DNA of 64,000 bases from Eubacteriaceae bacterium (lineage in GTDB: Bacteria; Bacillota; Clostridia; Peptostreptococcales; Anaerovoracaceae). Under the pieces are notes generated by a model. It was not told the DNA's origin. It saw nothing but the letters and a program-made list of their open reading frames with translations, and did no database searches. Location: assembly GCA_902362435.1 (NCBI GenBank), contig CABIWW010000006.1:60272-124271 (forward strand), read 5' to 3'. Positions 46,923-55,369 of this stretch are shown piece by piece. Positions within the stretch are counted from its first letter, which is position 1; each line of letters opens with the position of its first letter. The translations under genes were made by a program, and so were the position numbers.

Positions 46923-46965
46923 TAAAGCAGTGGTTTAGAGACAGCCGGATCAGAAGGAGGCAGTC

Positions 46966-47244
46966 ATGCCGAGATTGAGTGAAGAGCAGATGGCTCAGCT
47001 TGAAAAAAATCCATTTGTGATAAAAGTGACCTCAGAGAAGATATTTTATTCGGAGGAATTCAAACGTCATTTTGTGGCCGAATACGATTCCGGAAAAAAG
47101 CCGACGGAGATTTTCAGAGAGGCCGGCTTCGATCCAAGGATGCTCGGCGCCAAAAGGATAGAGCGTGCGAGCGCAAGATGGAAAAAGACTTTCGAGAATA
47201 TGGAGTTTTCCAGGAAGCGGAGGGTCGCGCCCAGATCGAGGTAG
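46966..47244 (+). CDS. Small helix-turn-helix protein resembling transposase-associated HTH proteins
   Basis: A 92-residue basic protein: MPRLSEEQMAQLEKNPFVIK, then YSEEFKRHFVAEYDSGKKPT and IFREAGFDPRMLGAKRI. The pattern (EEFK...F..EY..G..P..IF..AG) is that of HTH proteins found with IS3-type elements and as free-standing regulators in Clostridia. No transposase ORF B or inverted repeats are nearby. AAGGAGG lies 5 nt before the ATG, so it is well expressed with or after the M23 gene. DNA binding is likely; role unknown. Confidence 0.6.
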   Translation: MPRLSEEQMAQLEKNPFVIKVTSEKIFYSEEFKRHFVAEYDSGKKPTEIFREAGFDPRMLGAKRIERASARWKKTFENMEFSRKRRVAPRSR

Positions 47245-47546
47245 CTGGCGGCAGATCGTGTAAAGATAAAGATACTGCTCCGCCGCAGCAGGCGGGTGTC
47301 AGGCGGATCTCTGAAAACAGCAGAACATAAAGAAAAGCGCTGCAGCAGTGCGCATCGAGTCATAGAATGACGATACGCCTGCAGCAGCGCTGTTATTTTT
47401 TTGTGCGTTACGTGTAAGCAGCTGGTTTTAGGCCGGCAGGCAGTTTGCCGCTTGGCAATTTGAGAGCGCCACTCAGCATGTGAACTGCCGCTTTGCACTT
47501 AAAAAGCCTTCAGACAGAACCTCCGGCGTGCCGGAAATCCGCGGTT
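47245..47546. other. Intergenic region between convergent HTH and VUT genes
   Basis: Apart from the terminator at 47336-47402 the 300 bp hold no gene. 47410-47510 has loosely repeated GCCGCTTTGCA-like segments with no clear unit. Confidence 0.5.
47336..47402 (+). terminator. Long intrinsic terminator with nested hairpin
   Basis: Outer arms AGCGCTGC (47336-47343) and GCAGCGCT (47384-47391), an inner GTCAT/ATGAC hairpin, then TGTTATTTTTTT. Ends the yybS-to-HTH transcript. Confidence 0.75.
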
Positions 47547-48260
47547 TTACACCTCTGAAACCTTGACCTGATGACGATCCTTGATCCTGCGCGCCAGGTA
47601 GACCGCCGGCGTATCGGCAAGGCTTGTCACGATGAAAATGACATAGCTTGAGATGCATATGTGAATGAGCGTAGTGATATCATACATCCCCCAGAAAGCG
47701 CCGAAGCTGTAAAGCACGGTATTCAGCGCCTGCGAGATCATCGTCGATCCGTTGTTTCGCAGCCACAGGAACGCCCTGGCATCGCCGCAGCGTTTTTCCG
47801 TGAACGCCCACCATTTGTGGTAAGCCCAGACGTCGAAGCGCTGGCATACAGCGTATACCACCAGGCTGACGATCATGAGACGCGGTGTATTCGAAAAGAT
47901 CACTTCAAAGCTCCCGCGCGCCCAGTCACTTTCGGCAGGCGTATAAAGCAGCCATGACTGTGATATCAGTATGAAGCTCAGAGACGTTGCGATTCCTATG
48001 TTCACGGCCTTTTGAGCAGCTGCTTTGCCATGATTTTCGCTGAGTATGTCGGTGATGAGGAAAGTCGCAGCGAACAGTATATTGCCGAGAGTCTGCTCCA
48101 TGCCGTACGCATCGACCATGAGAAGCACATCGATGTTTGCCGTGATCGTTGCGATGACCGTCGCGCAGTAAAGTCCGGTGATACCGAAGATGCGGTACAT
48201 GACGAGTACGCCCCCGAATATGAAAACAAGCGATAAAGCCAGTAAGATTTCGTTTTGCAT
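47547..48260 (-). CDS. VUT-family (YhhQ-like) queuosine precursor transporter
   Basis: A 237-residue integral membrane protein with about six helices: YRIFGITGLYCATVIATITANI, a FLITDILSENHGKAAAQKAV loop, and WWAFTEKRCGDARAFLWLRN. These are hallmarks of the VUT/YhhQ family (COG1738), energy-coupling-type importers of queuine, preQ0 or preQ1. It lies downstream of a radical SAM gene, and both are led by a preQ1-I riboswitch, which strongly supports the substrate class. Which precursor it carries is not fixed by sequence. Confidence 0.88.
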   Translation of the reverse strand: MQNEILLALSLVFIFGGVLVMYRIFGITGLYCATVIATITANIDVLLMVDAYGMEQTLGNILFAATFLITDILSENHGKAAAQKAVNIGIATSLSFILISQSWLLYTPAESDWARGSFEVIFSNTPRLMIVSLVVYAVCQRFDVWAYHKWWAFTEKRCGDARAFLWLRNNGSTMISQALNTVLYSFGAFWGMYDITTLIHICISSYVIFIVTSLADTPAVYLARRIKDRHQVKVSEV

Positions 48261-48364
48261 TATTTACCTCCGTTTGTGTTCTGAAAATGTTGCCAGCTCT
48301 TAATGTGGTGATGCGGTGATCCGCTGATCTGTGCGAGCATTGTTGCCGATCTGCGACTGGCGGA

Positions 48365-49078
48365 TCAGCCCTTGCGCCCGACACCGAAGTCGGTGTTTTC
48401 AAGCAGGATATCGACGCGCGGATCTCCCTCGTAGATCGGCAACAGCCGGCGCATGAATGTCTCGAGCACCTCACCGTCCGGTTTCACAGAAGTGCTGTTT
48501 TCCGTCATGAGATTTATGCAAACACGTTCGAAAAGCGCCAGTCCGGTCTCGACATCGTTTTTCATGGAAATCTCAGTCTGTCCGGTAAGTCCGAACAGCA
48601 GGCACACTTCGTCAGCGTACTCTGCGATCTCAGCAGGCGACACGTGTTCCATTCCTTTCATCAGCACATCGTCGCGGAAATCAGCATCGAAAGTTTCGAC
48701 CCCGATCTTCACCTTGATCCGTATACCGGCCGCGGCGAATCGTTCTCTGATCGCGGGGAGCGTATGCCGGTCGCGCCAGTGGCATTCGATATGGACCTGC
48801 GCGATCTTCATGGCACCGCATGTCCTGATGATCTCGCTGACAGTATCATCATCGAGATCGCAGAAGCTGCCGGAATTGATGACTTCGAGCACACCATATC
48901 GGCCTGTGACGTGACTCAGCGCCTCCCGGCTGATTTCAAAGTTTGCCTTTTCATCGCGCGAGAAGTCCAGATGATAGTCGCAAAACCTGCAGCGCCGCCA
49001 CTTGCAGCCGCTTCCTCGCAGGAGCACTATCTCTCTGGAATTTTTATTGTTTATCGTGTCATATCTCTGCATTTCCAT
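48365..49078 (-). CDS. Radical SAM enzyme of a queuosine-salvage operon (QueL-like candidate)
   Basis: A 237-residue protein. The cluster motif is C25-X4-C30-X2-C33 (GCKWRRCRFC), one residue longer than the canonical CX3CX2C. Later segments LEVINSGSFCDLDD, IECHWRD, KVKIGVETFD and FGLTGQTEIS fit the radical SAM partial barrel. Genes of this type with a VUT transporter resemble the queuine-releasing radical SAM lyase (QueL) reported from Clostridioides and relatives; that identity is inference. The start at 49078 has AAAGGA 9 nt upstream. A 104-bp gap separates it from the transporter gene. Expression is predicted to be switched off by preQ1. Confidence 0.7.
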   Translation of the reverse strand: MEMQRYDTINNKNSREIVLLRGSGCKWRRCRFCDYHLDFSRDEKANFEISREALSHVTGRYGVLEVINSGSFCDLDDDTVSEIIRTCGAMKIAQVHIECHWRDRHTLPAIRERFAAAGIRIKVKIGVETFDADFRDDVLMKGMEHVSPAEIAEYADEVCLLFGLTGQTEISMKNDVETGLALFERVCINLMTENSTSVKPDGEVLETFMRRLLPIYEGDPRVDILLENTDFGVGRKG

Positions 49079-49213
49079 GTAAAGTCGTCCTTTCTGCGGC
49101 GCGGTCCAGCTATGAGGCAATTCCGACGCGGATTCGATGCAGCAGCCTTGCGCCAGCTATTCGCTCACCTGCTGCCTATAGCCTTGCGGCATGGCAGCCT
49201 GAAATTTTGCATT

Positions 49214-49238
49214 AAAAAAGGTGCTCGTTCGAAGCACC
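49214..49238 (-). terminator. Riboswitch-controlled intrinsic terminator
   Basis: On the minus strand GGTGCT, loop TCGAACG, AGCACC, then TTTTTT. Its 5' half and loop are complementary to the preQ1 aptamer loop, giving an exclusive antiterminator (14 pairs with a 2-nt bulge between 49227-49242 and 49299-49312). Confidence 0.85.
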
Positions 49239-49277
49239 ATCCAAAAACACAGCAAGAAGCGCATTCTTGCCGGAGAT

Positions 49278-49317
49278 CCATAGTTTTGTTTAAAGACAGG
49301 ATGGTTTCGAACTGTCT
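49278..49317 (-). promoter_or_regulatory. preQ1-I riboswitch aptamer
   Basis: RNA read from the minus strand: a 6-bp stem AGACAG/CUGUCU enclosing a 12-nt loop UUCGAAACCAUC, then an A-rich tail UUAAACAAAACUAUGG. The loop CCAU can pair with AUGG to form the H-type pseudoknot. Stem length, loop and the AACAAAAC tail closely match known preQ1-I aptamers (tail as in the Thermoanaerobacter example). It is followed by a 7-bp hairpin (GCAAGAA/TTCTTGC, 49252-49270) and the terminator at 49214-49238. Ligand binding would lock the loop and let the terminator form, so preQ1 turns the operon off. Confidence 0.85.
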
Positions 49318-49338
49318 GATCCAGTTGTTCGGTTATTT

Positions 49339-49367
49339 AGTATACTCCGTTTGATGCACATGTGCAA
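49339..49367 (-). promoter_or_regulatory. Promoter of the riboswitch operon
   Basis: Minus-strand TTGCAC (49362-49367), 17 nt, TATACT (49339-49344). The predicted transcript begins about 15 nt before the aptamer stem. Confidence 0.8.
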
Positions 49368-49428
49368 GCATAATTTGTATCACGTGCCGGCCAAATAACA
49401 ATTCACTGTTTTTTTTACACGTAACTTC

Positions 49429-49437
49429 TGATATAAT
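49429..49437 (+). promoter_or_regulatory. Extended -10 promoter of prfA
   Basis: TGATATAAT: TATAAT (49432-49437) preceded by TG plus one base. No good -35 at the right distance; upstream is a T-run. Confidence 0.55.
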
Positions 49438-49531
49438 ATAAAGTTAGAAAAGTATGTTTTCGCATAAAAAGCCGCAGGCGCCGGGAAATGATACCGCAGC
49501 CTGCCGAATCCATAAAATGCAGGAGTTAAAT

Positions 49532-50593
49532 ATGTTTGATAAATTAGATTTTATAACAGAAAAATACGATGAACTGGCTCAGAAGGTTTCTGACCCTGAA
49601 GTGATCAACAATCAGCCGGTGTGGCAGAAGCACGTCAAGGAAATGGGCGAGATGGAGCCTATCGTAAAGAAATACAAGGAATACAAAAAGGCGAAGGCTG
49701 ATCTGGCCGATGCCAAAGAGATCCTTGAAGAGGGCGATGAGGAGATGCGCGAACTCGCGAAGATGGAGATCTCCGAGCTCGAAGAGCTGATCGGGCAGCA
49801 GGAGGATGAGCTCAAGGTGCTTCTTCTCCCGAAAGACCCTAACGATGAAAAGAACGTTATCCTTGAGATCAGAGCAGGAACAGGCGGCGAGGAAGCCGCG
49901 CTGTTCGGTGCGGATCTTTTGAGGATGTATACGAGATATGCGGAGCGTAACCGCTGGAAGACAGAGCTGATCGAGCTCAACGATACGGGACTTGGCGGCA
50001 TCAAGGAGGCAGTCCTTCTCATAAAGGGAAAGGGCGCGTATTCAAGACTCAAGTACGAGAGCGGAGCGCACAGAGTGCAGCGAGTGCCTGAGACTGAGTC
50101 GAGCGGCAGGATCCATACCTCGGCGGCAACAGTTGCAGTGCTGCCTGAAGTAGACGACGTCGAAGTCGATCTCAATCCGAACGATGTGCGTGTCGATGTT
50201 TACAGAGCTTCCGGAAACGGCGGACAGTGCGTAAATACGACGGACTCGGCAGTAAGACTTACACATGAACCGACGGGACTCGTGGTGACGTGTCAGGATG
50301 AAAAGTCGCAGATCAAGAATAAGGAAAAAGCGTTCAAGGTCCTCAAGGCAAGACTTTACGACCTGAAGATGCAGGAGCAGAACAAGGAAATCGCAGACCA
50401 GCGAAAGAGCATGGTAGGTTCCGGAGACCGAAGTGAGCGAATCAGGACATACAACTTCCCGCAGGGAAGAGTTTCAGACCACAGGATAGGCGTGACACTC
50501 TACAAGCTCGACAACTTCCTCGACGGAGATCTCGACGAAATAATAGACGGCCTCATCACAAGCGACCAGGCCGAAAAAATGAAGAATTTCTAG
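49532..50593 (+). CDS. prfA: Peptide chain release factor 1
   Basis: A 353-residue factor that releases peptides at UAA and UAG. The GGQ catalytic loop is [17 protein letters not shown] near residue 230 and the codon-recognition tripeptide region is [14 protein letters not shown] (PxT type, RF1). Start at 49532 (MFDKLDF) with AGGAG 6 nt upstream; the in-frame extension to 49454 is not expected. The stop codon is directly followed by the first copy of a 168-bp repeat. Confidence 0.97.
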   Translation: MFDKLDFITEKYDELAQKVSDPEVINNQPVWQKHVKEMGEMEPIVKKYKEYKKAKADLADAKEILEEGDEEMRELAKMEISELEELIGQQEDELKVLLLPKDPNDEKNVILEIRAGTGGEEAALFGADLLRMYTRYAERNRWKTELIELNDTGLGGIKEAVLLIKGKGAYSRLKYESGAHRVQRVPETESSGRIHTSAATVAVLPEVDDVEVDLNPNDVRVDVYRASGNGGQCVNTTDSAVRLTHEPTGLVVTCQDEKSQIKNKEKAFKVLKARLYDLKMQEQNKEIADQRKSMVGSGDRSERIRTYNFPQGRVSDHRIGVTLYKLDNFLDGDLDEIIDGLITSDQAEKMKNF

Positions 50594-50935
50594 ACGGCGG
50601 AGAGACCTGCGGATTTTCCCCGGCTTTAGCCGGTGCGGAAAATGCGACAGCAGCGAGCGAAGCGAGATGGAGCGACGAAGGAGCGTTATCCCGACGAGCG
50701 GAGCGAGTCGTTGGAAGGTCCCCCGTCAGGATTGCCCGAAGCGGAGCGAGGAATGCAATCTACGGCGGAGAGACCTGCGGATTTTCCCCGGCTTCAGCCG
50801 GTGCGGAAAATGCGACAGCAGCGAGCGAAGCGAGATGGAGCGACGAAGGAGCGTTATCCCGACGAGCGGAGCGAGTCGTTGGAAGGTCCCCCGTCAGGAT
50901 TGCCCGAAGCGGAGCGAGGCGTGCAATCTACGGCG
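50594..50935 (+). repeat. 168-bp perfect-phase tandem duplication
   Basis: Copy 1 is 50594-50761 and copy 2 is 50762-50929, differing at only three bases; six bases of a third copy follow (50930-50935). Each copy starts with a hairpin-forming part (ATTTTCC...CCGGCT/AGCCGG...GGAAAAT) and then a GAGCG/AGCGA-rich purine tract. 168 is a multiple of three, so one frame stays open through both copies into the sua5 frame. It lies exactly between the prfA stop and sua5. It looks like a mobile or amplified intergenic repeat, not a gene. Confidence 0.9.
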
Positions 50936-50948
50936 AAAGGAAGCAGCA

Positions 50949-51986
50949 ATGAAAACAAAAATACTGACTACAGATGAAAAAGATATAAGGATCGCGGCTG
51001 AGATAATCAGCAGCGGCGGGCTCGTCGCATTCCCGACAGAGACAGTGTATGGCCTCGGAGCCAATGCACTCGATGCCGACGCCGTGGCGAGAGTATACGA
51101 GGCAAAGGGCAGGCCGAGCGACAATCCGATGATCGTCCACATATCGAGAGCCAGCGACATCGGCCAGCTGACGCCGATGCTCAGCGCTGACATCGTGGCA
51201 CTGATCGACAATTTCTGGCCGGGACCGCTCACGATGGTCCTCAAAAAGAAAGAAGGCGTGCCGGACAGGACGACAGGCGGACTCGACACAGTCGCAGTCA
51301 GGATGCCCGACAGTAAAGCAGCGCTCGATCTGATAAACCTTTCAGGATGCCCGATCGCGGCACCGAGCGCGAACCTCTCAGGCAGCCCGAGCCCTACGAG
51401 AGCATGCGACGTGATCGCAGACATGGACGGCAGGATCGACGCGATAATCTCAGGAGCAGACTGCCGCGTAGGGATCGAATCCACAGTAGTCGACATGACG
51501 GGCGAAGTCCCGACGATACTCAGACCGGGGATAATCACCGCCGAAAATATAGAGGCGGCCATCGGAAAACCGGTAAAATACGATGAAGCACTTTTCAAAG
51601 GCGCAGAGCTGGGCCTCGGAACACTGGATCCGGCAGACGGCAGTGCGCAGGGAGATTATAAACCCAGATCACCGGGGATGAAATATAAACATTATGCACC
51701 GAAAGCCCAGATGACCGTCATCGAGGGCAGACGTGAGAAAGTAAAGGGCGAGATAGAACGCCTCAAGGCGCTCAATGAACGCCTCGGACTCAAAGTTGGG
51801 GTGATATTGTTCGAGGAACAGGCATTCATAGAGGCAGCGCATGATTTCTTTTCCAGACTGAGGGACCTGGACAACGAAGGCGTTGATCTTATCCTGGCAG
51901 GAGCACTGAGCGACAAGGACGGCGTGGGATTCGCGGTGATGAACAGAATGCTGAAATCAGCGGGTTATAATATTGCGAGAGTTTAG
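50949..51986 (+). CDS. sua5: L-threonylcarbamoyladenylate synthase (Sua5/YwlC type)
   Basis: A 345-residue enzyme making threonylcarbamoyl-AMP for the t6A modification of tRNA. The N-terminal YrdC domain shows GLVAFPTETVYGLGANALD, AKGRPSDNPMIVHI, FWPGPLTMVLKK and PSANLSGSPSPT. The C-terminal Sua5 domain follows SPGMKYKHYAPKAQM. Start chosen at 50949 (MKTKILTTDEKD), the normal family start, with AAAGGAAG upstream. An open frame extends back through the 168-bp repeats but encodes only repeat-derived sequence. Operon order prfA-sua5-rpiB-upp is typical of Clostridia. Confidence 0.95.
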   Translation: MKTKILTTDEKDIRIAAEIISSGGLVAFPTETVYGLGANALDADAVARVYEAKGRPSDNPMIVHISRASDIGQLTPMLSADIVALIDNFWPGPLTMVLKKKEGVPDRTTGGLDTVAVRMPDSKAALDLINLSGCPIAAPSANLSGSPSPTRACDVIADMDGRIDAIISGADCRVGIESTVVDMTGEVPTILRPGIITAENIEAAIGKPVKYDEALFKGAELGLGTLDPADGSAQGDYKPRSPGMKYKHYAPKAQMTVIEGRREKVKGEIERLKALNERLGLKVGVILFEEQAFIEAAHDFFSRLRDLDNEGVDLILAGALSDKDGVGFAVMNRMLKSAGYNIARV

Positions 51987-52025
51987 TGCCGCGCGAGCGG
52001 AGAAAGGTCAGAAGAGGTTGAAATT

Positions 52026-52457
52026 ATGAAGATTGCTATTGCCAGCGACCATGGCGGATACGAACTGAAGGAAAACATCAAGAAGTACCTGGAGTCCAGA
52101 GACATCGAGACCGTAGATCTCGGAACATATTCGGAAGAATCCGTGGACTACCCTGCTTTCGGAAAGGCCTGCGGAGATGCCGTGGCATCGGGCAAGGTGG
52201 ACAGGGGCATCGTATGCTGTGGTACAGGCATAGGGATATCCATTGCTGCAAACAAGGTAAAAGGCATAAGATGTGCGCTTTGTACAGATACTTATATGGC
52301 GGAAATGTCAAGAAGGCACAATGATTCGAACATACTCGCGCTTGGCGGCAGGACGACAGGCGTCGACAAGGCTCTGAGGATCACTAAAGCATGGATCGAC
52401 ACAGAATTCGAGGGCGGCAGACATCAGCGCAGAGTCAATATGCTCAACGATATGTAA
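52026..52457 (+). CDS. rpiB: Ribose-5-phosphate isomerase B
   Basis: A 143-residue RpiB/LacAB-family sugar isomerase. It begins [20 protein letters not shown], with the active-site Cys in [17 protein letters not shown] and the downstream [16 protein letters not shown]. It interconverts ribose-5-phosphate and ribulose-5-phosphate. Full length; sits between sua5 and upp as in other Clostridia. Confidence 0.95.
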   Translation: MKIAIASDHGGYELKENIKKYLESRDIETVDLGTYSEESVDYPAFGKACGDAVASGKVDRGIVCCGTGIGISIAANKVKGIRCALCTDTYMAEMSRRHNDSNILALGGRTTGVDKALRITKAWIDTEFEGGRHQRRVNMLNDM

Positions 52458-52654
52458 AGCGGCAGCCCGCCGGGATGCGGGTAGATTGCAGGAGCCCGGG
52501 GTATTGCATTTGCATCCGAAACCCCGAAAAACGCAGGACTGAGACTTTACATGAAAAAATGCACACAGCACGTGTGCGGCAGCTTTACATAAAACAAAGA
52601 AGACAGAAATCGGGAATTATCAAGATATATGAAAACGAAAGGCAGGTAGAATAT

Positions 52655-53284
52655 ATGGGCAATGTATATGTATTCGATCATCCGTTAATTCAGCACAAGA
52701 CAGCGCTACTGAGAAAAGAAGAGACAAGCGTCAAGGATTTCAGAGAGCTCGTCAGGGAGATCTCGACTCTCATGGGATACGAAGCGACGAGAAAGCTTCC
52801 GCTCGAAGAAGTGCAGATCAAGACTCCGATGCAGGAGACTACAGTGAAGATGCTCAAGGGCGAGGACATCGCGATCGTACCTATCCTGAGAGCAGGTCTC
52901 GGCATGGTAGACGGCATGCTGGCGCTCGTTCCCAATGCAAAGGTGGGACATGTGGGCCTTTACAGGGATCCTGAGTCTCATGAGCCCGTTGAATACTACT
53001 GCAAACTGCCTAACGATATAGAAAAGAGAGAGATCTTTGTTGTCGATCCGATGCTCGCTACAGGCGGCAGCGCATCTGCGGCTATCGATTTCATTAAGGC
53101 AAGAGGCGGCAAAAAGATAATCTTCATGTGCCTTATCGCAGCGCCTGAAGGTATCGAAGTGCTTCAGAAAGCGCATCCGGATGTAGACATCTTCATCGCT
53201 GCAAAGGATGAGCGCCTCAACGATCACGCATATATCCTGCCGGGTCTTGGAGATGCGGGCGACAGACTTTACGGTACAAAATAG
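52655..53284 (+). CDS. upp: Uracil phosphoribosyltransferase
   Basis: A 209-residue enzyme that salvages uracil to UMP with PRPP. It shows [36 protein letters not shown], the PRPP loop [15 protein letters not shown] and the C-terminal [13 protein letters not shown]. The start at 52655 ([10 protein letters not shown]) matches the family; the frame is open further upstream without a ribosome site. About 200 bp separate it from rpiB. Confidence 0.97.
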   Translation: MGNVYVFDHPLIQHKTALLRKEETSVKDFRELVREISTLMGYEATRKLPLEEVQIKTPMQETTVKMLKGEDIAIVPILRAGLGMVDGMLALVPNAKVGHVGLYRDPESHEPVEYYCKLPNDIEKREIFVVDPMLATGGSASAAIDFIKARGGKKIIFMCLIAAPEGIEVLQKAHPDVDIFIAAKDERLNDHAYILPGLGDAGDRLYGTK

Positions 53285-53407
53285 TGAAGCGCAAAACGGA
53301 TCCTGCCCTGTTCGTGAACCGACCTCGTGATGTCAGCCGTGTCGGCCGGGGGAGAAACGAACGATAGAGGCGAGATAAAACGAGTAAGTTGGAGGAAAAA
53401 CAGAAAG

Positions 53408-54745
53408 ATGAAATACGATTTTATACCTGACAGTGTAAGCGAACATGATAATGTTTACGACGTGCTCAAGGAGAGAGGCTTCATTGAGCAGTCGACGGAC
53501 GAGGAAAAGGTCCGTGAACTTCTGCAGAACGAGAAAGTGAAGTTTTATATAGGCTTCGACCCGACTGCGGACTGCCTTCACGTAGGCCACTTCATGCAGG
53601 TCATCATCATGATGTACATGCAGAAATACGGACATACGCCGGTAGTACTGCTCGGCGGCGGTACAGGCTTTGTCGGCGATCCTTCCGGCAGAACTGACAT
53701 GCGTCAGATGATGACGCCGGAAACGATCGAGAACAACTGCGCGGCTTTCAAAAAGCTGTTCGACAAGTTCCTCGATTTTGACGAGGACTGGAAATACGAA
53801 GGCAACAACGGCGTATTTTCACCGGGTCACGAAAACAAGACGCCTGAACCGGGCAAAGCGATCTCGGTAAACAACGCGAGATGGCTGCTGCCTCTGAATT
53901 ATATAGAATTCATCAGAGAGATCGGTTCGTGCTTCAATGTCAACACGATGCTGAGGGCTGAATGCTTCAAGCAGAGAATGGATCGCGAGGGCGGTCTGAC
54001 GATGTTCGAGCTCAACTACATGCTGATGCAGAGCTATGACTTCATGGTAATGGCAAGAGATTTCGATGTAAAGATCGAGTTCGGCGGCAACGACCAGTGG
54101 TCGAATATCATCGGCGGCGTCGATCTCACGAGGAAAAAGCTCGGCAAGGAGGTTTACGGTATGACTTTCTCCCTGCTGACGAACTCAGAGGGCAAGAAGA
54201 TGGGCAAGACGCAGAAAGGTGCGCTCTGGCTCGATGCTGACAAGACTTCACCGTACGAATTCTACCAGTACTGGAGAAACGTCGGCGATGCCGATGTGGA
54301 AAAATGCCTCAGGATGCTGACATTCCTGCCGATGGATGAGGTAAAGAGACTTTCTTCGCTGCAGGACAAGGAGATCAACAAGGCTAAGGAAGTGCTGGCG
54401 TTCGAGGTCACCAAGCTCGTTCACGGTGAAGAGGAGGCGACAAAAGCGCAGGAAGCTGCAAGAGCGGCATTCGGCGGAAAAGCTGACCTGTCGACTATGC
54501 CGACGGTGCAGTTCGCAGCTGACAAGCTGGCCGGCGAAGGCATGGGTGTCGTGAACTTCATCAAGGAACTTGGACTCGTTCCGAGCAACAGAGAAGGATT
54601 CATGACGATCGAGCAGGGCGGTCTGAAGCTTGACGGTGAAAAGGTCACGGACAAGAAGACTATGATCACAGCGGATATTTTCACGGACGGCAAGGTGCTC
54701 GTTGAAAAAGGAAAGAAGAAGAAGATCGTGGTAGAGCTCGTGTAG
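53408..54745 (+). CDS. tyrS: Tyrosyl-tRNA synthetase
   Basis: A 445-residue class I synthetase. It shows [16 protein letters not shown] (HIGH-type), [16 protein letters not shown] and [14 protein letters not shown] (KMSKS-type; here KMGKT). The C-terminal S4 RNA-binding domain begins [18 protein letters not shown]. The 122-bp upstream gap has no T-box signature. AAGTTGGAGG lies about 14 nt before the ATG at 53408. A GC-rich terminator follows at 54903-54930. Confidence 0.96.
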   Translation: MKYDFIPDSVSEHDNVYDVLKERGFIEQSTDEEKVRELLQNEKVKFYIGFDPTADCLHVGHFMQVIIMMYMQKYGHTPVVLLGGGTGFVGDPSGRTDMRQMMTPETIENNCAAFKKLFDKFLDFDEDWKYEGNNGVFSPGHENKTPEPGKAISVNNARWLLPLNYIEFIREIGSCFNVNTMLRAECFKQRMDREGGLTMFELNYMLMQSYDFMVMARDFDVKIEFGGNDQWSNIIGGVDLTRKKLGKEVYGMTFSLLTNSEGKKMGKTQKGALWLDADKTSPYEFYQYWRNVGDADVEKCLRMLTFLPMDEVKRLSSLQDKEINKAKEVLAFEVTKLVHGEEEATKAQEAARAAFGGKADLSTMPTVQFAADKLAGEGMGVVNFIKELGLVPSNREGFMTIEQGGLKLDGEKVTDKKTMITADIFTDGKVLVEKGKKKKIVVELV

Positions 54746-54902
54746 TTGCAGCGGCGTTGCGGATTGCACTGAGTTGAATATGCTGAGTGCGCAGATCATG
54801 TGGATCGGTGCATTGGCAGGCTGGCGGTCAGGATGGGATCTGGGCGGATCGCAGTCTGGCGGCCGCGGTCGATAGGTGTAGTGGATACCAGGATATGATG
54901 GG

Positions 54903-54930
54903 GCCCGGCGCTTTGCGCCGGGCGTCTTTT
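54903..54930 (+). terminator. GC-rich intrinsic terminator downstream of tyrS
   Basis: GCCCGGCGC, loop TTT, GCGCCGGGC (perfect 9-bp stem), then GTCTTTT. About 160 bp after the tyrS stop. Confidence 0.85.
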
Positions 54931-54975
54931 ATAATGGTGCTTTAGCAGGAACTTGTACAGGCTGGACGCAGCGAA

Positions 54976-55231
54976 TACCAAGACCTGATCCCGGCAGGTG
55001 AGGTTTTGGTAAAAACGGCAGTTTTAGAGCCTGTCCGAGGAAGACAAATACCAAGAATCAATGATCGACAATCGATCTTTGGTAAAATGATATCGAGAAA
55101 TCGCCGGAATCACAGGAAAAATTACCAAAGATAATCGAGCCGGATCGACATCTTGGTAAATGACGGTTTTTTTCGGTGGGATATTCGGGTAAAAATGCTA
55201 AAAATCATGATCTGGAATAATGTTTTTGGTA
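54976..55231. repeat. Regular array of four 36-bp TACCAA...TTGGTA inverted-repeat units, 73-74 bp apart
   Basis: Units end to end at 54976-55011, 55049-55084, 55123-55158 and a degenerate one at 55196-55231 (left end TGCTAA). Each of the first three is exactly 36 bp with perfect TACCAA and TTGGTA ends, and the TTGGTA ends are 73, 74 and 73 bp apart. The interiors differ but two keep inner dyads (GATCG/CGATC; GAT...ATC with TCGA/TCGA). Spacers of 37-38 bp are unrelated to one another. There is no coding frame. Located between the tyrS terminator and the acyl-CoA synthetase gene. Confidence 0.85.
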
Positions 55232-55369
55232 ATCGCCTGTAACTGTAATGTAGCTGACAGTTGACAAACAGCTAATGCTATTATATAATGCAGAAATAGA
55301 TTAATAAATGCATAAACAATATCAAATAATGCAAAATGTGATTACGACCCGGAACCGTGAAGCAAAATC

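Noticed and set aside
46966..47244. Insertion sequence (IS3 orfA)
   Set aside because: Only the small HTH protein is present; no DDE transposase frame, terminal inverted repeats or target duplication were found around it.
49228..49312. tRNA gene suggested by TTCGAA sequences in the leader
   Set aside because: The two TTCGAA copies belong to the preQ1 aptamer loop and the terminator loop; no acceptor stem, CCA end or anticodon arm is present.
49454..49531. 26-residue extension of release factor 1
   Set aside because: No ribosome site at 49454; AGGAG precedes the ATG at 49532 where the family normally begins.
50667..50948. N-terminal extension of Sua5 or separate small protein encoded by the 168-bp repeats
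   Set aside because: The frame is open only because the repeat length is a multiple of three; it lacks a ribosome site, its product is repetitive and Arg/Ser-rich, and the normal Sua5 start at 50949 has a ribosome site.
53285..53407. T-box leader in front of tyrS (and of trpS at 21649-21675)
   Set aside because: No TGGGTGGTACCGCG-like T-box sequence or terminator near tyrS, and the trpS gap is only 27 bp.
54976..55231. CRISPR-like array
   Set aside because: The recurring 36-bp units share only their six-base ends, the interiors differ, spacers are about 37 bp, and there are no cas genes; it is an inverted-repeat array, not CRISPR.
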